DNA from: Panorpa germanica
Lineage: Eukaryota; Arthropoda; Insecta; Mecoptera; Panorpidae
DNA: 64,000 bases
Assembly: GCA_963678705.1 (NCBI GenBank)
Contig: OY783219.1
Coordinates: forward strand, 2,418,001 to 2,482,000
Reading direction: 5' to 3'
In this document: piece after piece, positions 23,252 to 34,312 of the stretch
Numbering within the stretch: the first letter of the stretch is position 1
Layout of the letters: each line of letters begins with the position of its first letter
Translations under genes and position numbers: made by a program
Notes under the pieces: generated by a model
The model's database searches: none
The model's input: only the letters and a program-made list of their open reading frames with translations
Told to the model about the DNA's origin: nothing

Positions 23252-23690
23252 GCAATGTTCTGCCCGGGGCCTCGCAAAGTTCTGCTACCCCGGGACCTCG
23301 TAAATATTCGCTGCCCGGGGCCTCGCAAAGATCTGTCACTCCGGAGCCTCGCAAAGATCTGCTGCCCGGGGCCTTGCAAAAATCTGCCACCCCGGAGCAT
23401 CGCAAAGATCTCCTGCCCGGGGCCTCGCAAAGATCTGCTGCCCGGGGCCTCGCAAAGATCTCCTGCCCGGGGCCTCGCAAAGATCTGCTGCCCGGAGCAT
23501 CGCAAAGATCTGCTGCCCGGGGCATTGCAAAGATTTCCTGCCCGGGGCCTCGCAAAGATCTGCTGCCCGGGGCCTTGCAAAGATCTGTTATCCCTGGGCC
23601 TCGTAAAAATCTGGCATCCCGGGGCCTCATAAAAATCAGCTGCCCCGGAGCCTCGCAAAGATCTGTTGCCAGAGGCCTCGCAATGGCTAA
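23252..23690. repeat. GC-rich 25-bp minisatellite, about 17 units
   Basis: The dominant unit is GCAAAGATCTGCTGCCCGGG plus GCCTC, 25 bp. It contains a BglII-type AGATCT and a SmaI-type CCCGGG palindrome. Units vary by substitutions (GCCTC/GCATC/GCATT, GCTG/TCCTG) and by small indels near the edges (TACCCCGGGACC, CACTCCGGAGCC). Because 25 is not a multiple of three, each frame cycles through the same 25-residue peptide, which is why several overlapping reading frames on both strands (up to 169 codons at 23738-23229) are open. It stands out sharply from flanking DNA of about 70% AT. Confidence 0.9.
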
Positions 23691-24195
23691 GGCCCCCCTA
23701 TGAGGTGCCAAGAAAAAAGGGGCTCCAAACTGTAACATTGGGCATCATTTGCAATTTAATTTTACAGTAATCTACGCCAAATAATCACCTAAGTACACTT
23801 AAGTCGGCGCCAACCGGATGGTACGGCTTTCAGCTGTACTTTTCGTTTGGGTTTTATTACCTTCAAATATTTACAACATTTTTAATAAGAATAATATTAT
23901 TTTGTGGGGATTACCAAAGGAAATTCTTTAAATTCGTTGTTGGAATTTTTCTGACATTTTATCAAGCGTTATCATTTCAAGTGATTCTATCAGATTTGCG
24001 ATGTACTTTTTGGTTGTGTTTTTATTCCCTATATACATGAATATTGCAGGCAATTGCACATCGCCTTTTACTATACCTGATACGAGAATTTAACAGCCCG
24101 ATATATTTTTATATATTGCAAAATGCAATTTAACATTATATTGATTTTCAACCAACATGGACGGTATTGGCATCGGTTTAGCTTGGCTTACTGTG

Positions 24196-24200
<5 letters not shown>

Positions 24201-24285
<85 letters not shown>
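24201..24285. repeat. (TA)n microsatellite
   Basis: About 42 uninterrupted TA units. Confidence 0.95.
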
Positions 24286-24288
<3 letters not shown>

Positions 24289-24882
24289 TTTCAATGCTAT
24301 TCCAGCACTTATGTATTACACTTTGCATAAGGCACCGTGGTGCAATGAGGTGGAAACTCGATGAAAAAAGAATTTCTATTTTCGTGGAGCGCTACTTGAA
24401 ATTGTCTTGCAGTTGTGCTAGACTTATATATATATGTATATACGAGTATATCTTATTGAAACAATAAAGGGTATGTATTAGAAGATATTCCTCCATCTGC
24501 ATATAGGAAAATATTGTTTAAAATTTGGTTGGTTATTTTTATATGGTTAAGGAAACAGACACACAATACTCGAAAATGGTCTCTATGAATCATTGGAAAA
24601 TACTTCAACAACTGGTTTCTGTACAGGTATCTAACTCTTGGGCTCATGCATAGAGCAATAAATCTGAAAAATCAATAACTAAGAAAACTGGTATGTCAAA
24701 TAGATGCTAATTGTTTATTACTCTTAAGGATGGGTTCTACCTAATATAATTATGAAAGTTTATTACTGTGATATTTGGTATTTGCAAAGTAAATAACATT
24801 CCGCTCTGAGAACTATTAACAGCTGGACATCACTTATTTTTTGATGAACAAAATATTGAGTAGTGTTAATATGCCTACCTGC

Positions 24883-24926
24883 TAACTTGACCAGGCAGGC
24901 ATTTTCCAGGTATCAGTTAATCAAGG
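24883..24926 (+). repeat. Short dispersed repeat, second copy
   Basis: Partner of 8249-8290 in the same orientation. Confidence 0.4.
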
Positions 24927-24929
24927 TTT

Positions 24930-26629
24930 ACTCTCGCTCCTACTCAAAGACAAAAGTCGCTCAGATTAAAAAATCGTGGTGTGTGCATGCTCATATGATT
25001 CGATGTGCTACAAATCAACGCGACTTTAATCGTAGTGTGTTCTGGGTCTAATTAAGCTACTTGTACACCTGATATGAATTGAATTATCCGATGTTGTCGC
25101 CGAACAAACGTTCTTGTCTGATTATCTAGTTTTAATGTTGTATGAAAACTACTTCTAACAATTTATTTGTACAGGGAGTAGATTCTTGTATCGAGAGGAT
25201 AGCGTAGGCTGAAGGAGGAACGAAAGGTATCATCGCGTGTTTGGTTTTAATTAACTTTTGAGTATTAAACTAATTACAAATAATTCGGTATCACAAAATC
25301 AGTTGATGAAATTGTACTTGCGCATGCCATCAATCTATTTCACGGAATTGTTTTATCTGAATCTGTTTATTTTATAATTAATATTGTTGTGTTGGTATAT
25401 GGGATAGACATTTGTTCAGTTTTAAAATTGGTAGGTTTAAGTTTTACTTGATATCCCGAGGGAGAAAATATGGATAGTAATTGCGCGATTTTTTTGTGAA
25501 CGCCGAGAGCGGATTCTAAAACTTGAGATGTAATTATATCCAATCAAAAACCACGGTTACATTTTTCGTTAGTTAACTGTAGTTGCTTCAACTGAAAGAC
25601 CCATTTTTGGTTATACTTCACTCGTGCTATAACTGAAGTTTAAATGATACTTGTTAAAATGGCATTAAGAAAATTTAAGATAAATATTTACTGTAATAAA
25701 TCATCAATAAATACTATACTTTTATAATTTCCTTCCTCTTCATCTAACACCCCCTGCTCCTGCCCGTATTCCACCTCATGCCGTTTAATCCCCTATATTT
25801 AATATTTATATAAACACTTTTTTAAAAACCCCGTATATTTAAACGTGAAGAAGAGTTTTTTAATTTAAATTAAAATTCCAACTGAAAGAAAATAAGAAAC
25901 TGAAAAACTTTTGCTTAAATCAGCAAAAAAAAAAAGTAAATCTGTGAAACCTTATCGCAGGCTGGCAGAAGTAAACCACGCTCCAGCTTCATTGGAACGG
26001 TAAAACACTCTGAACCGACGTCGAGATCGAGGGCGTCGCGACGTGGGCGTCTTTTATGTAGAAACCGATTTCAACTTCTTTCTCATTCAATTATTTGTGT
26101 GTTTTTTTTTTTTATGAATAAACGTACTTGACTCGACTCAAACAATTATGCAATGGGTTATAAAAATTGAATATAACTCGCTTTGCAGGTAATTTGTCAA
26201 CGACTTTTAAACACTCAAGAATTCTTTTCTTTATTATAAAAATGTAGAAGTAATTGGTAAATAGCTCAGGATGGTATTTAAGTATGTTAATTAGTTTTTA
26301 ATTAAATATTAAAGAAAAAACGAACGAAGTGTATGACAAAGTTTGTAGTTTAAATGAAATTAATCGAGAGCTAATTAAAAAATAAATTGATACAAGAATA
26401 AAATTTGAGTATCTTAAACATCCGATATAAATTAGGTGCTATTACATACACTGATTAACTTTAAATGAAAGTAGTGTTCCAAATTGAAGAAAACTATCTG
26501 TTTAATATCACCTGATCCTAGCCTGTCGCAGTACGGCACCGTATTTAAGCGACGGCGAATTCAGACGTAAGTCAGCGGGTTGGAGCGGCTTTTATCAAAG
26601 AAACAGACTGTGTGAGTCACAATTACCCT
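24930..26629. other. AT-rich DNA with one GC-rich patch
   Basis: The patch 25960-26050 contains GACGTCGAGATCGAGG and GTCGCGACG, strikingly G/C-rich for this window, and may be an exon or regulatory island. The stretch 26515-26590 has a TATA-like GTATTTAAG, then TTCAGAC and a GTAAGT donor. No frame links them. Confidence 0.3.
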
Positions 26630-26663
26630 TACCGATACCGTCACCGATACCCTGACCGATACG
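26630..26663 (+). repeat. Three spaced ACCGATAC motifs
   Basis: ACCGATACC, ACCGATACC and ACCGATACG occur at 12-13-bp spacing (26631, 26643, 26655). This could be a short tandem array or a clustered binding site. Confidence 0.5.
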
Positions 26664-26676
26664 ACAGTACTCCAAT

Positions 26677-26900
26677 AACTTGTATACTGTAGGGGGTGTA
26701 TTGGAGTTGTTTTGCACTAACATAATTTATCACCAGAGCAAACTTTTACTTTAACTTTTATCGATACACCACTGGTACTAACGAGACTTTGGCATTTATT
26801 ATATACCAGAGTCAACTTGTGTACTGTAAGGGGTTTATTGGAGTTGTTTTGCAGTAATATAATTTATCATCAGACTTTAGTATTTATTATATATCTGAGT
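26677..26900 (+). repeat. Imperfect tandem duplication
   Basis: The unit starting AACTTGTATACTGTAGGGG (26677-26813) is repeated from 26814 as AACTTGTGTACTGTAAGGGG. Both continue TTGGAGTTGTTTTGCA, ATAATTTATCA and TTTATTATATA. The second unit lacks about 50 bases of the first (the ACTTTTACTTTAACTTTTAT portion). Confidence 0.8.
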
Positions 26901-28260
26901 TCTGGTTGGTGTGAATTTTAATTTAGTTCTATCGTACTTGTCTGATGGTTTCTATAAACTGAAGCATGCTAACACAGAAGTTCAGGCGCAGCAACCTACT
27001 TTTTGTTATTCTCTCACCTGCTTTGTTGATTAAATTAATACGAAAAAGTAATTAAATGGATTCAGAAATTGAAACAACAATTTCTATTATCCATTATTGA
27101 TCTAACAGCAGAGGTACATACCTACTCAGTAAGACCCTACACTGTTTAGTAGGTACAGCCTTACACAATTGGCTTGTAGGACCCGAGGTAGTATTCACTA
27201 TACCCGCGAAATCAATATTCATATATAAAACCACAAATTCATGCTGTATTATTTAGTCAATGTAAACATACTCTCACATTGTTCGGTTCACGGTTAAAAC
27301 CAACCCCCACTTACCCCTAGAGTCACGTCACCCTATCACCAAACAAAATGAACAAAAAAATAAAAACAATAAATGTAGAGAAAATGGTGAAGACAGAGGA
27401 ACGGGTGGGGATCTAAAATGTGCACGAGTGGTCCAAATTGCATTTCATTTGTGTTTTTGTTGTTGTTTCATTGTGTTTATGTATATATGTTGGTTTTTTT
27501 TTCGAAAAAAGAACAAAAAAAACATGGGTGATATAAACAGCGGAGTCGTTTTAGAGAGGCAGCCATCTGCGATTGATTAAAAAAAATATAAGCTGCAATG
27601 AGTCTTCATTAGCGTGCTCTCTGTCTTCTATGTTGAGGAGAAATAATGACTGATCAAAACTGATGCCAAAAACCGAACAGATCAACTTTTCTAAAATGAT
27701 TTATTATTTATTGAAGTAAATAATTTTCTTATTTACTTTTCTTGTATTTATTTTGCGGAAATCGGAAAATCTATAACCATTTGTGGATAAACGGTGGCAT
27801 TTGAACTTTGTTAACTCTTTTCCGTTCGTCAGTTTTTTTTTTTGTGGCAAAACTTTTTAACTTATATATTTTACGTTTATATAAAAGTTTTCCATTTTCA
27901 CTGACAGTGGTTTTCACAATGATATTATTTGTTAACACGCAATAACTTTGGAAATGAATCACGTTAAGTTTAGTTCGGTTGTAAAAGCGGTTTTAATCGC
28001 CTGATTCTAATTTCAGATATTTTTGTTAGTTTTTACTGGAAAATTGCTTTTTAATTAGGTTTCGGTTTTCAGGCTTTTAATGTAACACATTTTTCATAAT
28101 AGATTCGTTATTAGTTATGTGACAATAGCTAATTACTGATTTTTTAGTTAACTCCTCCTACTGAAACGAAGAGCACTGTTTATTATGAATTGTCCACATC
28201 AATGTAGCGAGCTTTTACAGTCTTCAGAAAAAATATATATCGTTCTCTCTTTTTGTTTAA

Positions 28261-28306
28261 TGTGTTCATATGGTGTTGTCTCTTTCCTTCTACGACAAAG
28301 ACAAAA
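28261..28306 (-). repeat. Short dispersed repeat family G, copy 1
   Basis: The reverse complement contains TCTTTGTCGTAGAAGGAAAG, then AGACAACACCATATGAACA, matching 33692-33735. Confidence 0.45.
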
Positions 28307-29127
28307 CTATCTTAAAAGCAATCGTTCGACTCGTTGTAGTAAGATAACATCCTAGTCGTAAAGGCTATTTGTAACTTTATAATAAAACGATAATATGGTT
28401 TTCAATAAATTCGAGTTATGTTTTATGTTCATAATTGTTGTAGTCCACGACCCTGAGGCAACACATAATTTACAAACTAGATATAAACTTTCAAATATAC
28501 CTGTGCTTTACCAACGATACACGGAGAAAGCTTTATTTATGTCCTATAAAAGCTTTACCACGTAGTTCATATGCAATACTGAGCTTGGCTGAGCTTTAAG
28601 CTCCTATGATTTTGCATGTGTAAGAAGTATTATATAAATAGCGTTTATTTATATACATATACATGTATTTACCTAATATTGTTAGTTATACAAAATTTAT
28701 CGTTGTTTCAATTTAAAATATGTTAAATATTTCATTTTGCAAGTTTTTATATTACCTGGTTTTTTGTTCTTTTGTTCCTTGTCATATAGAACAATTTTAT
28801 TCCCAAGAGAAATGAATGGAGTGCGATTATTCAAAAATGCATATTGTTTTATTAAAACACATCGTCGTCTCGTTTTGTATATGAGTATTTTGTGAGGCTC
28901 GTAAAACTGAAAACTGGAGCAGTAACAGGGAGTTTGTTGCTATTTGTTCATGTAATGTAAAATGATTCTCTGATAAAATTATCTTGTTATAACAAATTCA
29001 GAGAGAGTAGCCTTAGGGTGTATTTAATCAAAGGTTTCATATATTTCCATGTTTAATTGAATTTTAGTTTTAATTTTATGTTTTAATCTTAATTGTGGCT
29101 TGTTAAATCATAATTATATATCAATTC

Positions 29128-29141
29128 AGGAACACCCTGTA
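29128..29141 (-). mobile_element. Solo mariner-like terminus
   Basis: The reverse complement reads TACAGGGTGTTCCT, a mariner-type end. No matching partner end was found nearby. Confidence 0.25.
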
Positions 29142-29706
29142 TATGCACGTACGCTCAATATGCTCCCATTGCTTAAAACACGTTTTTTATTAGATTTTTA
29201 CGGGCTTGTTTTTTTTTTTTAATATTTTTTTTTTTACTTCTGCTCTCGCTAAATATTTTCATCATATTTTTGTATATGTTGTAAATATTTTAATATAATA
29301 TTTAAATTTTTATTTCTAAATGAAAAAAATCATAAAGATAATAAGATAATGCAACAGAACGACGACTGATGCCTGATACCAACCGACGCTCGACGTCGTA
29401 TGAAATATAGCATCGTAAAATGGAGATTTCATTGTACATATTTAAAAGGATATATTTAATTTGTAAGGAATTGTGAATAAAATATGGAACAAATGTACGA
29501 GATGTAATGAAGCTATATTTTATTCTCATGTTGGAAGTATTGTTTGTGTATTGCAATGGAAATACCGTATTTAATATTGAGACTTCATTTCATGAGGGCA
29601 CAGAGATGGAGAGCGGTGATATTCCTGCCCAACGCTATATTCTCTTCAAACTTCACATACTTTTTCATCTCAAGTTGTTTTGTAAATATCCTAGCCGGTA
29701 CCAAAG

Positions 29707-30060
29707 TATGCTACGAACATCTTCCATCGCTGGACGGTTGATGATTAGACGTATCTTGTGGTCGATGCTGAACCTAAGTGTGTCCAACGTTCACGTTGGA
29801 AGAAGTTCGGGCTATTGTCGGTCTTTAACCCACGTTAAAACAGATTTTTCTACCCCCATCATACACTTGATCCACATGTCATGCAGTGCTGCACGAATCG
29901 TCCAACAAAGGAAGGTTTTATACTTTTTTTGAAAGTTTTTGTTAAACAGTATCAGTGTCAATTATATCAACAAATTAATAAAATAAATAAATCATTCGGA
30001 TCAAATATTGGTTTCACCGCGTAGTAGGAAACTTGCCATGTCAATCTTCCAATATTTGAC
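29707..30060 (-). repeat. Dispersed repeat family A, copy 2
   Basis: This is the inverted partner of 1584-1880. It contains an extra segment at about 29745-29805 with a small perfect palindrome, CCAACGTTCACGTTGG. A 141-codon reading frame at 29507-29932 overlaps it on the plus strand, but that direction is antisense to the copy-1 frame, so neither frame looks like a conserved protein. Confidence 0.75.
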
Positions 30061-30783
30061 TCACACGTTGAAGGTACAAGACGCCATAACAGATGACTCG
30101 GTTAAAATTTACAATTTTATTAAAATTTGAATTTTGAAGACTGGTAGGAACGACCTAATAGTGCTCTTAATTGGAAAAGTAAATATAAGGGCCTATTAAG
30201 AATAGCTTTTTCGAAAAACTCAATAGCGTCACCCATGTCAGAGATCGCCATATCAAACAGCGACACGTTTTTCGTGAAATTTAATATATTTTCAACATTG
30301 TTTCAAAATATAAATTCAAGAAATTCATAATTATAGAAACTGCAGTATTTTTAATTGGTATAACTTCAGGTAACAGCTCCTGTAATTGAATTATTTCATT
30401 ACTAGCTCCGAGTTAATTTATTTATCAAATTATTTAACCGTGTAGATACAAATTGGAATTATCTTTGATTAGTAAACCAATAAAAATCACCACGTAAAAG
30501 TTAACCAAGCTAAAATAGCCTCCAGGATTTTATTGACTAAGTATTTTAATTCTTTTAATCAGTGAGTACCAACCAGAAGATTGATAGCATGAGAAAACCA
30601 CTGATAATAGAATAATCATGCAGCTATCTCATTACTTACCGCGTCGAACGCTTTATTAAATTATTTACAACAGTGTAATTCACTCTGTGGTTACGCGATA
30701 CACTGTTAATGCTACTCTACTGTAGCCAGAGTAGCCTAACGCCGCAGAATACCACAATGTTTTGTTACTCAATAAGTGTACCA

Positions 30784-30799
30784 CTCTCTCTCTCTCTCT
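30784..30799. repeat. (CT)n microsatellite
   Basis: About eight CT units. Confidence 0.8.
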
Positions 30800-31447
30800 T
30801 CCACCCCTTCCTCTCTTTTTGAAAATCAACCGTCACCACTACCACTTCAATATGTGTACCTACCCTCTAGATTCTATGCGTAGTGGCTGATATATTTGAA
30901 ATGCTACGACACTAACTCTGACGCTACTCAAACCCGCGGAACTACCGCAACGTATATTGAATGGGAATTAAATCGATTTTGCAATGTTATATTTCCACAC
31001 TCTGATATGAATAATGTATGATTGATATTGAACTGATATTAAGGCTGTCCTAGTCCAATTCCGATATCGCTCCTATACTAATTCCTTTTCCCTACTTCTT
31101 AGTCCCTTGTCCCTTGTCGCATGTTTCATATTTATACTAGTTTTTTAAAGAAGTAGCTTGTCTATTCAGACAGCAAAGAGACATTTTATTTTACTCTTAA
31201 GGTGAAACGATACTTGGCCATTTTTGATTCGCGAAATATAGATCGCGATACTATACAGCAGGTTAAATATTATCAAAAAAACCATGTTTTTTTATGTTTA
31301 AATCGTTTTATATAAGTAACTATAAACACGAATGAAAATCTAAAGCTGCAATTAGTTAGATGAATAACGTATCTATATTTTAAGTTTTCTTTCACTGACT
31401 TTTAATGAGTTGAAACCCCAAAAATAAGTTTTGAAAATGAATATTTT

Positions 31448-31550
31448 CAATTTTTTTATGACTGGTAACATTTCTAAAGGGTTTGTCATAAATTGTATAA
31501 CCTTTATTTATGACAATCGCTTAGAAATGTTACCAGTCATATAAAAATTG
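31448..31550. ncRNA. Long near-perfect hairpin, pre-miRNA-like
   Basis: Left arm 31448-31492 and right arm 31507-31550 pair over about 44 bases. The core is a perfect 20-bp match (ATGACTGGTAACATTTCTAA against its complement). An 8-bp match (GTCATAAA) follows next to the loop, and a 6-7-base internal mismatch lies between them. The loop is about 14 bases (31493-31506). Total length of about 103 nt and stem geometry resemble a microRNA precursor, although the 20-bp perfect block is more regular than in most. A MITE or chance palindrome is possible. Strand is not decided by sequence. Confidence 0.4.
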
Positions 31551-31610
31551 GAATTTAACTAGAAAATATAGCAATATTATTTTTCGGTATTTATTAATTT
31601 CGGTAATGTT

Positions 31611-31847
31611 ATGTGCACCGACAACGAGACCAATATTTTACGATTCTATTTTTATCTGGAATATATTGCAACATATTTCAACACCTTAGGGTTCGATTTA
31701 TGTTTGCATATAACAATGCAGCCTTATTTTAATTTGGTCATGTTAACACAACCAAGCGCTACTAAATTTGCATTTATATTCGCGGGTTTAGGATTTTTCA
31801 TGTTAAAGATTCTTATAGTTCAACAGTGTATATTATTCTATAGGTAA
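31611..31847 (+). other. Hydrophobic open frame ending at a splice donor
   Basis: A 78-codon frame starts MCTDNETNILRFYFYLEYIA and ends in FAFIFAGLGFFMLKILI, then FYR. The final codons read TTC TAT AG|GTAAAAT, so the frame ends at a plausible donor. It could be one exon of a membrane protein. No upstream acceptor or partner exon was found and composition is AT-driven, so chance is a serious alternative. Confidence 0.2.
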
Positions 31848-31907
31848 AATAAAATGTTTTATATATTTTTAACAAAATAACGTAAACATGGTACATAAAA
31901 ACATATA

Positions 31908-31921
31908 TTAGGTTAGGTTAG
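31908..31921 (+). repeat. Short TTAGG run
   Basis: TTAGGTTAGGTTAG, nearly three units of the insect telomeric pentamer. Too short to imply a telomere relic. Confidence 0.6.
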
Positions 31922-32276
31922 CCTTATTTTATGGTTGTAAGAATGTTGAGGCACAAAAGCATGATTTGAATAATGGAGGTGAAGCAAACAATCCTTCGCT
32001 GTAGCGCTAAGAATGACGATGTATTAAACATCAAATTTTAAATAAGGTATACATGCTACAATGGATTTCATAATAATTTGTTTACGTAAAAATGTGCTTA
32101 AATATAAAAAGCATTGGATTATTGCCGTGGAAAAGAAAAAGAAATGTTGCTGAATTAATTGTTATGGGAGATGAAATGTAGATGGTAGAACTGATATGAT
32201 TGTTTTTAAGTTTGAGGTACTAGCCACGTGAAAATGCAAGTGAAATATTTATAACTTATACTTATTATAAAGCCTC

Positions 32277-32398
32277 AATGAGTAGGAGGGTCGCAGTAGT
32301 GTGCGAAGAAAAGTCTGGTCGTGAAATTGCACAGACAATATATCTGTCTCGTTTGCTCTCATATAGTCGCAGACATAAGTGTATCCCACTTACTCATT
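32277..32398. mobile_element. Possible 122-bp MITE
   Basis: The left end AATGAGTAGGAGGG and right end CCCACTTACTCATT are inverted repeats with two mismatches in 14. The interior holds a further small hairpin around CAGACAATATATCTGTCT. No target duplication can be fixed. Confidence 0.35.
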
Positions 32399-33691
32399 AA
32401 TAGATGCTAACCAAAAAGAATTCTTTAGATATACTTCACAGTAGTGTGCGACCGCTCAAAATATTGTTTGTGTATAAAAATAGTTAAGTTTAAAGCGCTT
32501 TTTATATATCGTATACTTATAAGCGGTAGTGCAATAATTTATTTGCAATACAATGCATTTTTCTATGGCAAACATAGAGACTACATATATTTGGAATTAT
32601 TCCAACCACTGGACTGAAAATAAAATATTATTCTATAAAAATTGCATCTGTGCAATAAATCTGACATAGTAATAAGTATCTGCCTTGACAGATAGTGCAG
32701 ATATGCAAAGTAGTTCCAGAGAACGGATTTGTCCGTAAAACAATGTTTGTTATTAGGTACTTGTTGGTTTCGATGCATACGATTATTAAAATATGTCGAT
32801 ATCGATGATTCAGGTGAACAAGTTTATACTTGAATGTATGTCCAATAGAAATGGAGTATCAAAACCACATCAAAATATAAATAGTCTGGATTTGGCCGCG
32901 TGGCAGTTATTTGGCTGTTTTGTAATATTGAAACTACGAGAGAAACAATACATTTTTTGTTCTAATTCATATGCAGCAATGTACCATATATTTTAGTATT
33001 GGTTTCGAACGAGTATATATAAAATCATGATAAATAAAAGATTTTTATTGGAATTTTTGAAATTCTTTTAAAAAGCTTTTGCAATAAACATTTTTAAGGT
33101 TAAATCTTGTAGAATATATTTATAGACATATACCACTGTGTAGTACATACAGTATAGATAGCGATTTGTTTTTTAGTTTGGATATTATTCAAAAGATTTA
33201 TAACAATTTTATGGTAGCAGACAACTTTTTTGAAAAACCTTTATATCTTTAAACTATAAATGAACCAACGCTATCCAGCAATCAAATCATGTTTATACCT
33301 TAAATAAAAAGAATTAGATTTTCTTTGTTTTATATCTAGTTTTATATACTCATTTTATATGTGTATAAAATCTGTCGAATTATCCATCCAATCTTGTTGT
33401 GGATGAAGTGGCTGGCTTTGAGTATTATGAGTGTTAGAGGATATTACCGTTTGTGTGACGATGGCGCTGGTGTTTCGAAACTCTTATTCTTACTATTATT
33501 AAACTTTTGAGATGTTTTCTCACATTTATTTTATAGTGTTTCTTAAATCTAGATCTTATTTTACTTATCTTAATACGTATTTGGAAATTAGATAGCTTGA
33601 TTGTTGATGTGGAGTGCTTATAAGTTCTTAGATCTATTACAAGTATTGGGGCGGTCACTCACTGAAGACACGATTGTTTTCATAGAAGTAT

Positions 33692-33735
33692 ATCTTTGTC
33701 GTAGAAAGATAGAGACAACGCTATATGGAACATAT
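33692..33735 (+). repeat. Short dispersed repeat family G, copy 2
   Basis: Reads TCTTTGTCGTAGAAAGATAG, then AGACAACGCTATATGGAACA; inverted relative to 28261-28306. Confidence 0.45.
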
Positions 33736-34278
33736 TGGATAGGCAGAGACAATGCCAACGATTTTGTCTGAATATGTTGTCTTCATATGGTAACCTATGA
33801 CACTGTCTGCCTGAAGACAATTGTGCGTTCAATGTAGAAGCTTCTCTTGAGGTGTCACTTGATGCGCGCGGAAATTTTTAAGCGAAATTTTCCTTTCTTG
33901 AGAAATACCTCAAAACACATACGACTGTTTTCATATATTATGAAGAAGCTGCCAAATTTACCGGCCAACATTTTCGACAATTATTATTCTCTCAACAACT
34001 TTTATTTTTTAAATAAAAAGTAAGTCAATTTTTGATGTGAGCTATCTTGTTTTTCACATAATCTAATAATTATTTTTTCTTTTTGTTCTAGGTGAGTAAA
34101 TTTCCATCTCAACACTTCATGTAGCTTCTGAAAGGTATCAAAGATCGTAATTTGTTTATCTTGCCTCATCAGTTTTAATTTATTATGTTGTTCAATATGG
34201 GAACCCTTTTATTTTCTAGTTTTCACATTAAACCACAAGGGCTATTTTATCATTATTTTATTTGATAATAGCCATCCT

Positions 34279-34312
34279 TATCAATATATAGTGCAGTTTT
34301 ATAGAAATTAAG
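34279..34312 (+). repeat. Short dispersed repeat family H, copy 1
   Basis: TTATCAATATATAGTGCAG followed by TTTTATAGAAATTAAG recurs at 37004-37037 with one mismatch in about 35 bases. Confidence 0.5.

Larger units (their letters stand above)
26901..29706. other. AT-rich DNA, no gene recognised
   Basis: Only short repeat family G and a solo mariner-like end are noted; open frames here are short and AT-driven. Confidence 0.45.

Noticed and set aside
23229-23738. Overlapping reading frames of 64-169 codons on both strands as repeat proteins
   Set aside because: They arise automatically from a stop-free 25-bp repeat whose period is not a multiple of three; no frame has start context or splice evidence favouring it.
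24123-24467. 114-codon frame
   Set aside because: Mostly Tyr-Ile from the TA array at 24201-24285.
29507-29932. 141-codon protein
   Set aside because: Overlaps dispersed repeat A, and the frame is antisense to the open frame in the other copy; not conserved between copies.
31908-31921. Interstitial telomere
   Set aside because: Fewer than three TTAGG units; expected by chance in AT-rich DNA.
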